Below are positions 20,979 to 29,995 of a stretch of 64,000 nucleotides of DNA, piece by piece. The notes under the pieces are model-generated. The model was not told the origin of the DNA. It saw only the letters and a program-made list of their open reading frames with translations, and ran no database searches. Made by a program: the position numbers and the translations under genes. Every line of letters begins with the position of its first letter. Position 1 is the first letter of the stretch. Source of the DNA: Blastocladiella emersonii ATCC 22665 (lineage: Eukaryota > Blastocladiomycota > Blastocladiomycetes > Blastocladiales > Blastocladiaceae); NCBI GenBank assembly GCA_025594325.1, contig JANHCV010000004.1, forward strand, positions 1,860,001 to 1,924,000. The letters are read 5' to 3'.

Positions 20979-21795
20979 TCACCCGGCCCGCGGCTCGATG
21001 CGCAGCACCAGCGTCTCGCCGCTCGCCACCGCCTCGCCAAGCGGCAACGCGCTGACGAGCGTCTCGCCCGAGCTCTCGCACACGAGCGCGACCTGGTGCG
21101 CCACGACCGTCTCGTTCCACGACCGGCCCGTGAGCGGAAACACGACGTCGATGGCGCGGCCCACGGGCGCGACCGTCGAAAAGTACACGACCGCGTCGGG
21201 CTTCCCGTCGGGCAGCCGCACGCGGTGGTACGACCGCTGCGCCGCGGGGATCGACGGCGCGCCTTTCGCGATCTGCTTGAGCTTCATCAGCTCGAGGAGC
21301 GGGATCTTCTTCTTCGGGGCTGGTCGCGCGGGCGCGGGTGCAGAAGGGGGAGTGGAAGGGGTGGGAGCGGGCTTGGGGAAGTTCTTGGCGAGCAGCGCGC
21401 GCGCCTTGGCCTGCGGGTCCGCGACGTCCGCGAGCGCCGCGCACGCGTGCTGGTCCTGGTGCCGGTGACTACGGCGACCACACGCCGACGTGAGCCTCTC
21501 GATCATACTCCGTTCAAGTACGATCGTACGCCGGGCAGAAGCTCTGCGCGCATGCCGCACACGGCACCGTGACGCGCGCGTCCGACCTGCACGCGGCGAC
21601 GCCGCACGGCGGCCGTTCCGCGACCGGTCCAGCGGCGGCGGCGGGCCGCGCCACGGCTGCGGTACACCCGTGCGCGTCGGGCAGGGCGTGGTCGCGGCAA
21701 AAGTCGAGCCCGCAGTCCGGGCACGCGATGGGCAGGAAGTCGTGCAGCCCGCAGGCGCGGTTGCTGCAAGTCTTGCCGACGTGTGGGAGCTCCAT
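20979..21795 (-). CDS. CUZ1: AN1-type zinc finger protein, CUZ1/ZFAND1 family
   Basis: Two exons, 21795..21530 and 21468..20979 (61-nt intron), 251 residues. The start MELPHVGKTCSNRACGLHDF opens the first AN1 finger (FLPIACPDCGLDFCRDH...HGC). A second AN1 finger (CGVAACRSDARVTVPCAACAQSFC-x-HRHQDQHAC) is split by the intron, and its His/Cys ligands are completed only after splicing. A Pro-rich linker and a ubiquitin-like C-terminal part (KIPLLELMKLKQIAKG...GRAIDVVFPLTG) match ZFAND1/Cuz1. In this family the protein links the proteasome and Cdc48, notably under arsenite stress. It is tightly convergent with GET4. Confidence 0.88.
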
Positions 21796-22510
21796 GGCGC
21801 GGTACAGCGGTGATGGGTGAGGAGAGGGTGACATCAGGGACCGCGACGAAGTCTGACTCGCGCCCCGACACGTTCCGACCCCGATAGCGCGGCGCGCCGA
21901 GCCCACGGCCACGGCCACGGCCATCATCACCACCAACTCGACGGCGGCCACGCTGGCAGCGGAGCACCACTGCCCACGTTTCCTCATCATCAGCCGAGGG
22001 TTCCGCGAGGGGAGGAGACCAATCGAAGGCCGACGCGTCGACCGGCCGGGCTTGCGCCGCTGACATCACCGCGAACAACACGGCGCGTGTGGCGCTTCGC
22101 GTCAGGGACCGAATCATCCGCGGCGATTGGCCTCACCATGCCGCAACGTCACGGCGACGGCGGCGACGCTGGCCCGAGCGGTGGCTGCGAGCAGGGCTGC
22201 GAGCAGGGCTGCGAGCCGGATCCACACGGGCGCGCCGCACACGCCATGAGCTGGCCGGGAGACGTTCCGCGGCGCGATAAAAAGGCGGCGGGCCCGCGCG
22301 CCAGCGCAGTGTCTCCCTCCCCACTTCTTCACACCTTCCCGCCCGCCTGCTTCTTTCGATCGTGCCGCCGGATCCGACGCGTCGCACGCTCTGGCTCGCA
22401 CTCTTAACCCGTTCTCCCCTCCTGCTCTCCTCGCTCTCTCCCCCCCGTGAGCGCCCGTCGTCCAAGCGCGCGCGTTCCCCTACTTGCGCACCCTTGCATA
22501 CTCGCACACC
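21796..22510. promoter_or_regulatory. Divergent promoter region of CUZ1 and the P450 fusion
   Basis: No gene seen. It includes a short tandem repeat (22183..22216), a TATA-like GATAAAAAGG near 22276, and pyrimidine-rich sequence before the P450 ATG. Confidence 0.5.
22183..22216 (+). repeat. 12-nt tandem repeat, about 2.8 copies
   Basis: The unit GGCTGCGAGCAG occurs twice in full and once as GGCTGCGAGC, about 300 bp before the P450 start codon. Confidence 0.85.
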
Positions 22511-25500
22511 ATGTCGCCGCACCCCGTCACCACCCGCCCGGCGTCTTCCGGCGACCTCGGCACCGGCAACGGCGCCAGCGAGTGCCCCGTGGCGGCGTCG
22601 CCCAAGTCGCCCAAGCGCGGCCTGATCGGGTCGCTCCTCGGCCGCACGGCCTCGTCGTCGTCGCTCAAGGGCGCCAAGTCGCCGACCCAGGACGTCAAGT
22701 CGACGGCCGTCGTGCACAAGGACGCCGAGACGGCCATCCACTACACGGCCGCGACGCCCGCGCCCGAGATCCGCGCCCAGATTGCCGCCAAGCTCAACGT
22801 GGCCGCCGCCGACTTCCACCTCGTCGACGACAAGCAGCGCATCGTCAACGACTTCAACGCCGCCAGCCTCGCCCGCTTCACGCGCCTCTGGGTCGTCGAG
22901 GGCAAGCCCAGCACGGTCCCCATCGTCGGTCCGCCCGGCATCCCCGTGTTCGGGAACGCGGCCCAGGTCGCGCCTGACTTGTACGGGTTTCTTCATCTTC
23001 GCACCGGCGAGTCACCCTTTTCTGTGTCCGCCAGCGTGGGCCGGCTGCTGCTTCTCTCCCCGCCATCTTCGCGGCGGTCAGCGCTCTGGCTGTGGCGTCG
23101 CCACCGGTGGCGCCCGCTCGCGACCACTCTCCGACCACTCACACCTCCAAACTCACGAACATGTAGCATCGGCGCGCTCCAGACCTTCACGCGCGACTAT
23201 GGCAAGACGTTCAAGATGCGCATCTTCGACCGCGTCGTGCACGTCACGTCGGACCCGGACCTGGTCGAGGCCATCATCATGGAGTCGCCCTACTTCACCA
23301 AGCGCGTCATCGGCGTCTTCTCCGAGATCCAGGCCTTCTCGGGCCGCGGCCTGTTCACGGTCGACACGGCCGACCCCAAGTGGGGCCCCGCCCACAAGCT
23401 GCTCACGCCCACCTTCTCGTCGGGCTCCATGAAAATGTACACGCCCGACATGGTCGACGTGACGCGCAAGCTCGTCGACTGCTTCGACCACCTCGACGGC
23501 AAGACGGTCTCCATCACCGAGTGGATGACCCGGTTCACGCTCGAGACCATCGGCCAGTGCGGGTTCGGCTACGACTTCCACCTGCTCGACGGGCCAAAGG
23601 CCAAGCTGCACCCGTTCGTCGACGCCATGAACCACTGCCTCAACGAGTCCAAGGCCCGCAGCTCGCACACGCGCCTCTACAAGATGATGCCCGTCGAGCG
23701 CAACTACGTCTTCGACAAGTCGGTCAAGTTGATGCAGGACACGGTCGACAGCGTCATCCAGGAGCGCAAGGCCAAGCCCGACGCCAACAAGCGCGACCTG
23801 CTCAACTTCATGCTCACGTCGACCACCGAGACGGGCGAGCCGCTCGACGACGAGAACATCCGCGACCAGATCGTCACCTTCCTTATCGCCGGCCACGAGA
23901 CCACCTCGACGCTGCTGTCGTGGACCCTGTGGCTCCTGTCGCAGCACCCGGCCGTCGAGTCCAAGGTGCTCGAGGAGGCGATCCGCGTGTGCGGCCGCGA
24001 CCCCGCCGCGCCCATCACCCAGCAGCAGATCGGCCAGCTGACCTACATCAACCAGGTGCTCAAGGAGTCGCTACGCCTGTACCCGCCGGCGCCCGCCGTC
24101 ATCAAGTCGTGCCAGACGTCGACGGTGCTCAAGGGCACGCCCATCCACGCCGGCGAGGGCATCTCGGTCAACGTGGTCGGGCTGCACCGGTCGCGCGAGG
24201 TGTGGGGCCCGAACCCGGACGTGTTCAACCCGGACCACTTCACGCGCGAGAACGAGGCCAAGCGCCACATGTACGCGTGGGTGCCCTTCTCGTTCGGCGA
24301 GCGGTCGTGCATTGGCATGACGTTCGCGATGCAGGAGGCCAAGATCGCCATCGCCACGCTGATCCGCAAGTTCACGTTCGAGTACGACGGGCCCGTGCCC
24401 CCGCCGTACGACCCCAAGGCCCTCACGCTGCGCCCGACGGACCTCCGCCTCACGATCCACCAGCGCACGGCGCTCCCCGAGCTCGCTGAGCTCGCCGCCA
24501 CCACGTCCAACCTGGTCAAGTCGCAGGCGCCCGCCCACGGCAGCACGTCGCTGCTCGCCATGACCAACCTCGAGGTCAAGTCCATGGTCGTCGTGTACGG
24601 GTCCAACATGGGCACGTCCGAGGATTTCGCGCACCAGGTCGAGGGTACCGCCAAGCGGTTCAAGCTGCCCGTGTCGGTCGTGACGCTCGACGCGTGGGTC
24701 GCGGCGCCCATCGACAAGGAGGCGGTGCACGTCTTCATCACGTCGACGTACAACGGCAACCCGCCCGACAACGCGGTCGCGGCGGCCGCGTGGCTCAAGG
24801 CCGACCCGGACGCGCCCGGCCGCGACCTCACGGGCCTCCGGTACTGCGTGTTCGGGTGCGGCAACTCGCAGTGGCGCACGTTCCAGGCATTCCCGCGGTT
24901 CGTCGACGACCGCCTCAACGCGTTTGGCGCCGAGCGCATCCTCGCCCTGGGCGCCGGCGACGCCGACGTCGAGATCGAGGACCACTTTACCGCGTGGCAG
25001 GCCGGGTTCTGGGTCGCGATGCAGGAGCACCTCGCCATGGCCGGCATCACCAAGGAGCACCCGATGCTGCAGAGCAACCCGGCGCTCGCCGAGGCCCGCA
25101 TCGAGATGCTCGCCGACGCGGCCGGCGTCGCGCCCGTCCGCCCCGCCTCGCACCCGGCCACCACGCTCGCCGTCAACCGCGAGCTCCTCAAGCCCGTGCC
25201 CGGCGTCGACGGCACCGACGGCAAGTCGACGCGCCACCTCGAGTTCGCGCTCGCCGACGACACCCCCGTCAAGTCGTACCGCGAGGGCGACCACTTTGAG
25301 GTGTGGCCCGAGAACGAGCCCGCGGCGGTCGCGGCCGTCGCCAAGCACCTCGGCGTCGACCTCGACGCGGCCTTCGTCATCACGGGCGACATTGCCAACG
25401 GCAAGAGCCCCGCGGGCGCGGTCGGCGCCAACCGCAAGTGCACGGTGCGCGACGTGCTCACCTTCTTCGTCGACCTCAACGGGCCGGTCCAGAAGCTCCT

Positions 25501-26302
25501 CGCCGAGGCGGTGCTGCGCGCGCAGGGCAAGGCGGACCTCGCGGTCGAGGTGCGCCACAAGAACGCGGACGCGTTCAAGGCCGTGACCAAGCAGTACCCG
25601 CGCGCCCAGGACGCGATCCTCGCGGCGCCCGGCATGTCCCTGCTCGACGTCCTCACGCACGCGACGGCCGTGACGCCGCGCCGGTACTCGATCGCATCGA
25701 GCGAGAAGGCGCACCCGAACCGCGTCTCGCTGTGCGTCGGTGTCGCCGCCGGCGGCCTGTGCTCGACGTTCCTCCAGCGCGCAACCGAGGGCCACGCGGT
25801 CCACGCGCTCATCAAGCCGTGCAACGACACGTTCCACCTCCCGCCCGCCGGCAGCGACACCCCCATCGTCATGGTGTGCGCGGGCACCGGGCTGTCGCCG
25901 TTCCTCGGGTTCCTCCAGGAGCGCAAGGCGCGCGGCGACAAGTCCGAGGCGCACCTGTTCTACGGGTGCCGCCACCCGGACCACGACTTCATCTACGCGC
26001 GCGAGCTCCAGCAGTACGTCGACGAGGGGTTCCTGACCAAGGTGCACGTCGCCTTCTCGCGTTTTGGGGAAGGTAAGGTCAAGTACGTCCAGCACGCGAT
26101 CGCGGCCGAGGGCGACATGATCGTCGACCTCCTCCACGCCCGCAAGGCCCAGTTCTACATCTGCGGGTCCGCCAAGGGCATGGCCAGGGATGTGGCCGCC
26201 GCCCTCGTCGACGTCACGGGAAGCAAGCTCGGCGTCGACGGCAAGGCGTACATGGCCGGGCTCCAGGCGAACGGGCAGTACATTGAGGACGTGTGGGGCT
26301 AG
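22511..26302 (+). CDS. Self-sufficient cytochrome P450-reductase fusion, CYP505-like
   Basis: Two exons, 22511..22980 and 23167..26302, 1201 residues. P450 motifs are complete: AGHETTS in helix I (~398), ESLRLYPP (ExxR, ~456), and FSFGERSCIGM with the heme-ligand Cys ~537. The reductase half has an FMN/flavodoxin domain (VVYGSNMGTSEDFA, ~630), an FAD domain (RRYSIASSE, GLCSTFL) and an NADPH domain (VMVCAGTGLSPFLGFLQERK, FYGCR, YICGSAKGMARDV). This order matches P450foxy/CYP505, soluble fatty-acid subterminal hydroxylases. The protein is ~120 residues longer than the family norm because of an N-terminal extension (residues 1-~135) holding a Ser/Lys-rich start and a compact alpha/beta-like block (~65-130). 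The intron is 186 nt, three times the local norm, a multiple of three and free of stops. Confidence 0.93.
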   Translation: MSPHPVTTRPASSGDLGTGNGASECPVAASPKSPKRGLIGSLLGRTASSSSLKGAKSPTQDVKSTAVVHKDAETAIHYTAATPAPEIRAQIAAKLNVAAADFHLVDDKQRIVNDFNAASLARFTRLWVVEGKPSTVPIVGPPGIPVFGNAAQVAPDLYGFLHLRTGESPFSVSASVGRLLLLSPPSSRRSALWLWRRHRWRPLATTLRPLTPPNSRTCSIGALQTFTRDYGKTFKMRIFDRVVHVTSDPDLVEAIIMESPYFTKRVIGVFSEIQAFSGRGLFTVDTADPKWGPAHKLLTPTFSSGSMKMYTPDMVDVTRKLVDCFDHLDGKTVSITEWMTRFTLETIGQCGFGYDFHLLDGPKAKLHPFVDAMNHCLNESKARSSHTRLYKMMPVERNYVFDKSVKLMQDTVDSVIQERKAKPDANKRDLLNFMLTSTTETGEPLDDENIRDQIVTFLIAGHETTSTLLSWTLWLLSQHPAVESKVLEEAIRVCGRDPAAPITQQQIGQLTYINQVLKESLRLYPPAPAVIKSCQTSTVLKGTPIHAGEGISVNVVGLHRSREVWGPNPDVFNPDHFTRENEAKRHMYAWVPFSFGERSCIGMTFAMQEAKIAIATLIRKFTFEYDGPVPPPYDPKALTLRPTDLRLTIHQRTALPELAELAATTSNLVKSQAPAHGSTSLLAMTNLEVKSMVVVYGSNMGTSEDFAHQVEGTAKRFKLPVSVVTLDAWVAAPIDKEAVHVFITSTYNGNPPDNAVAAAAWLKADPDAPGRDLTGLRYCVFGCGNSQWRTFQAFPRFVDDRLNAFGAERILALGAGDADVEIEDHFTAWQAGFWVAMQEHLAMAGITKEHPMLQSNPALAEARIEMLADAAGVAPVRPASHPATTLAVNRELLKPVPGVDGTDGKSTRHLEFALADDTPVKSYREGDHFEVWPENEPAAVAAVAKHLGVDLDAAFVITGDIANGKSPAGAVGANRKCTVRDVLTFFVDLNGPVQKLLAEAVLRAQGKADLAVEVRHKNADAFKAVTKQYPRAQDAILAAPGMSLLDVLTHATAVTPRRYSIASSEKAHPNRVSLCVGVAAGGLCSTFLQRATEGHAVHALIKPCNDTFHLPPAGSDTPIVMVCAGTGLSPFLGFLQERKARGDKSEAHLFYGCRHPDHDFIYARELQQYVDEGFLTKVHVAFSRFGEGKVKYVQHAIAAEGDMIVDLLHARKAQFYICGSAKGMARDVAAALVDVTGSKLGVDGKAYMAGLQANGQYIEDVWG

Positions 26303-26745
26303 GCTGCGGCGGAGATGGTGACGACTTGATATCTTAACAACTATAAACTCGTATTTGCTGTTCACATCGATCTACTTGGTTGCGATTGCGAGGGTTCCTT
26401 GCGAGCGTGACCACCTTGACGCGCGAAACGCGGCCAGCTCGAGAGAGCTCGCGACGAGCATGGTTTCGTCAACTCGCAAAGCGCGGCCAGCGTCCCGACG
26501 CGCGACTGCCGACGCGAGACTGCTGTGTCTCCGCGGTCACATGATATCGAAACGCGTCTCGCACACGCGTGATCGCGTCGAGCCGCAGCTCGAGGCAATG
26601 TCGATCAGTCGTCGGTGCGAGACGCCAGCATTCTGTCCACGATTTGTCCATAATCTGTCGCTGGTGCTGATTAGTGAGCGGAGCGAGATGATCAAAGTCG
26701 ACTGATGCTCGGGCTCTCTCACGAAGGACATGCAAAGCCGTTACC
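26303..26745. other. Intergenic region before the pseudokinase-LRR pair
   Basis: No gene seen. It carries copy C of the dispersed CACATGATAT motif (26535..26561), about 185 nt before the next ATG, and is less GC-rich than flanking coding sequence. Confidence 0.5.
26535..26561 (+). repeat. Dispersed CACATGATAT motif, copy C
   Basis: Identical to copy A over GGTCACATGATATCGAAACG and the following CGTCTCG, but flanked by unrelated sequence. It therefore is not just part of the C2 duplication. Confidence 0.65.
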
Positions 26746-29610
26746 ATGGAAGCTGAGATCGAAGCACTTTCGGAGAGCATCAAGAAGCTCGAGCAGTTCG
26801 CCACGGGCAACGTGGCCAAGGCCAACAAGTGGGAGCTCGGCCGGCTGGCGTGCCGGGCGGCCAAGGAGTTTCTGGCCGCCATCAAGAAGTTGCCGTCCGA
26901 CAAAGGCGGTCCCACGCTGAGCCGTTCGGTGCACGCGCTTCGCCATGTTGTCGACGCAGCGACCGCGACGTTTGCCTTCAAATGGATCGCAAGGATGCAC
27001 CGCTCGGCGAATCCTTTGTCAAGCAGGTCGCGGGCATTCGGAGCCACATCAACACGCTGCAGTCGTTCCTCGAGTCCATCATCGCCATCGGGAGCGATCT
27101 CGTCGAGCTCGGCTGCTTGTCCAAGGCGGCGCTCAAGCAGGCGGTCGACGGCCAGCGGGACGCCCTCGCGAACGACGAGTCCTTGGCCATGTCCGAGCTC
27201 AACGGCATCTTCACCAAACACACCATCCCGCAGCTCACGCGCGCTTTAGATGGACTCGGCGCTGATGTCGTCGCCGAAGCCGTGATCGCGCTCTCCGCCC
27301 AAGTTCGCGCTCTCGAGTCGGCCAGCAGTCCGATCGACCAGCGCGCTCGTGACGCGGCCGAGCGGCTGCTGAACGTGCTTCGCACGAAGCCCGGCTTGTG
27401 GGACGCGGCCAACGCGCTCATCGCTGCCGCGCTTTCGGCCCCGCTTGTCACAAGTTTTGACTACATGGTCCCGGCCAATCGGCAGCCGGGTCAGTGGTCG
27501 ACCGCGACGCGCGCCGCGCAGGGTTTCGAGGTCTCGATCAAGTCCATTGCCTGCTCCGCGAGCGACACGGCAGCAGCTCGCCAGCGCGCGGCCGTACTCG
27601 CTTCCACGTGGGCTCAACCGGGCCACCTTGACCACGTCGCGACGCTCGTCGGGATCGCGCCGTTCGCTTCGCCGCCGTTTCTCGTGTTCTCAACGACCAT
27701 CCAGCCGACCAGCTTCTCGGCCTTCGTCGAGCAGCGTCCGGAACGCCATCTCGAGCTGCTGTGCGACGTTGCAACGGGGCTCGCTAACTTGCACGCGCAC
27801 GACGTCGTTCACGGCTGCCTCCGCACAAGCGAGATCCTCATCACCTCGTCCAGTGCTGCGGCCTTGTTCCCGACCGCCGTCGAGCGAGCTCTTGCGGGAA
27901 CGTACGGCGTGACGCTCGACACGGACGTCCCGTTCCTCGCTCCAGAACTGCTGGCCAAGCCGGCCACTGCGCCGACCACCGCGTCCGACGTGTTCGCGTT
28001 TGGCATGATCGCCCTCGAGATCTTGGGCGGCGCGCGTCCCGCTCCTGGCCAGCCTTCCGTCCAGCCGACTTCCTCACCCACCTGCTCGGCAGCGCTCTGG
28101 AACATGATCAGCGCGGGCTGGACCGCTGATCCGGCCCGCCGCCCGGCCATGGCCAACCTCGTGGCCCAGCTTCGCGTCCTTGCTCGCGCTGCGGCCGCCG
28201 CCGGGACTCCAACGCCCATCGTCGCGGCTCCGCCTCATGCAACAGCTCCGGCGTCAGTCGCTCCCCTTCCCGCGGCAGCCCCAACGCCAGTTGTGATCGC
28301 TCCGCTACCTGTGCCTGCTCCGCTGCCTAGTGTGATCGCTCCTCCACCTGCGCCAGCCCCAACGCCCGTCGTTAGCGCTCCGACACCTGCACTGCCCGCT
28401 CCTGCGCCAGTCTCAGCAAACCACACTGGCGGTACCAATTCGGCCGGCATGAACAGCCGGAAGCGGACTCACGATGATCCCAGCAACGAGCCTGTCGGGA
28501 AACGTCCTCGGACGATTCGTCCGGCCGCTGCGCCGCGGCCACCCGCACCTGCACCTGCACCCGTCCCGGCCGGGCCGCAGTCATGGCTCTCGTACCTCAC
28601 CGGAAGTCTGTTTCGGTTTGCTGCGGGGCTCTTCGGCATGACCGATCCATTCGAGGTGCGTGACTTTGCCACGCAGCCATCGCGCTGCACTCGAACTGAC
28701 CACAAACTCATCCTACCGCCAGGGCTTCCCGCGACCGACTCAAGCTGGCGACATGATCATCTGGTCCGCGCGCAACGAGATTGCGCGCGGGTCGACGTCG
28801 ACGCTGCAGATCAAGGACAAGCTGCTCACCGAGGCCGGCGTAGCGATCCTCGGCCGCGCCATGGGTTCGCGTCGTCAGGCTCTGACCGAGTTGTGCCTCA
28901 AGCGCGTCGGCCTCGACCTCAAGACACTGCTTGTGCTCTTCCCCGTGCTCGGTACGAGCTCGCTCACCACGCTTACCATCGACGCTTCGGTCCATCTCGA
29001 TTTGGCGAGCGCCGAGTTCGTGGCCACAAGTTTGCCGCGCTCGCTGACTTCGCTGTGCCTCGTCAACCTGCGCCTTGATCGGCCTGCCCTTGAGCCGTTC
29101 CTTGCCAACTTACCGTCTGATCTGCAAGTCCTCTCACTTGAAAAAATTTCCATCGGCGACGCGGGAGCTCGCATCCTCGCGCAGTACATGTCGCCGAAGC
29201 TCACGTCGCTGTCCGTGTACCGGCGCGGGATCACGAGCGAGGGTTTCACGTCCCTGGTCCCGCTACTTCCTTGTGGTCTCAAGGTTCTCGACATGCGCGA
29301 CAACCACCTCGACAAAACGGCCATCGAAAAGCTCTTCCCGCTGCTTCCCGCGTCTCTCACTCACCTCTACGTCGGCAGAATGAAGCTCGGCCGCGACGGC
29401 GCGATGCAGGTGGCCCTCTCCTTACCGAAACAGATCGAGACGCTTGATCTCAGCTCGTGCGGCCTGGACGAGTCAAGCGCTGGTTTCGTGGTGCAAATTC
29501 TGTGCGGTTCTGGGTCCAGCCTCAAGCGACTTGATCTGTCGGGTCACGAGTTCTCGGCCGACTTGAAGGCCAGGTTTGATCAGCTGGAGCAGATGAGGAT
29601 CGCTTGTTAA
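26746..29610 (+). CDS. Helical domain - pseudokinase - LRR protein, copy 1, with an apparent frameshift
   Basis: Exons 26746..28655 and 28723..29610 (67-nt intron GTGCGT...CCAG), about 932 codons. By comparison with copy 2, one base is missing near 26981..26986; downstream frames are intact, so this is either a sequence error or a recent lesion. Predicted regions: alpha-helical N-terminus (~1-235), kinase-like fold (~245-480), Pro/Ala repeats (~480-565), a basic cluster (RKRTHDD...KRPR), a hydrophobic helix SWLSYLTGSLFRFAAGLFGM, then LRRs (~640-932). The kinase fold keeps SIK (Lys) and PELL...DVFAFGM, but the catalytic loop reads HGCLRTSEIL instead of HRDxxxxN and no DFG is visible, so it should be catalytically dead. 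Function is unknown. An internal ATG at 26983 could give a product lacking the N-terminus. Confidence 0.72.
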
Positions 29611-29995
29611 TTAGTTCCTCGTTATTTTATAATAGTATCGATAATGTAATTACTTGTCTCTGTTGTCTCTGGTCGATTTCTCTCTGGTTGGAAGCTCGAT
29701 CAGCGCTGCCATCACGTCTCGCCAGCACTTCCCGTCAAACACAACTGCGTAGCTGCTGGAATCGCGCGTGTTTTCCATGATAAATGTTGTCTCAACATCG
29801 TCCGCCGCTATCGAGGCGTGTCTCATGCTAGGCGATCAGTCTGCCCTGTCGCGTAAACGATCAGTTGACCACAACAATACCACCTTTCTTCAAGTGGTTG
29901 TCAAAGAATTGTCCACAAAATGTCAACGAAGTCGCTCCTTCAAAATTGATCTTGCTCGCACGAAACTGTTCCCACGTCCCTTCAACTTGTAAGCC
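29611..29995. other. Spacer between the two pseudokinase-LRR genes
   Basis: Noncoding, clearly AT-richer than the flanks; nothing recognisable except the likely terminator of copy 1 and promoter of copy 2. Confidence 0.5.

Noticed and set aside
24043-26365. Two minus-strand frames of 632 and 764 codons inside the P450 fusion
   Set aside because: These are antisense shadows of a fully conserved gene, with no recognisable domain.
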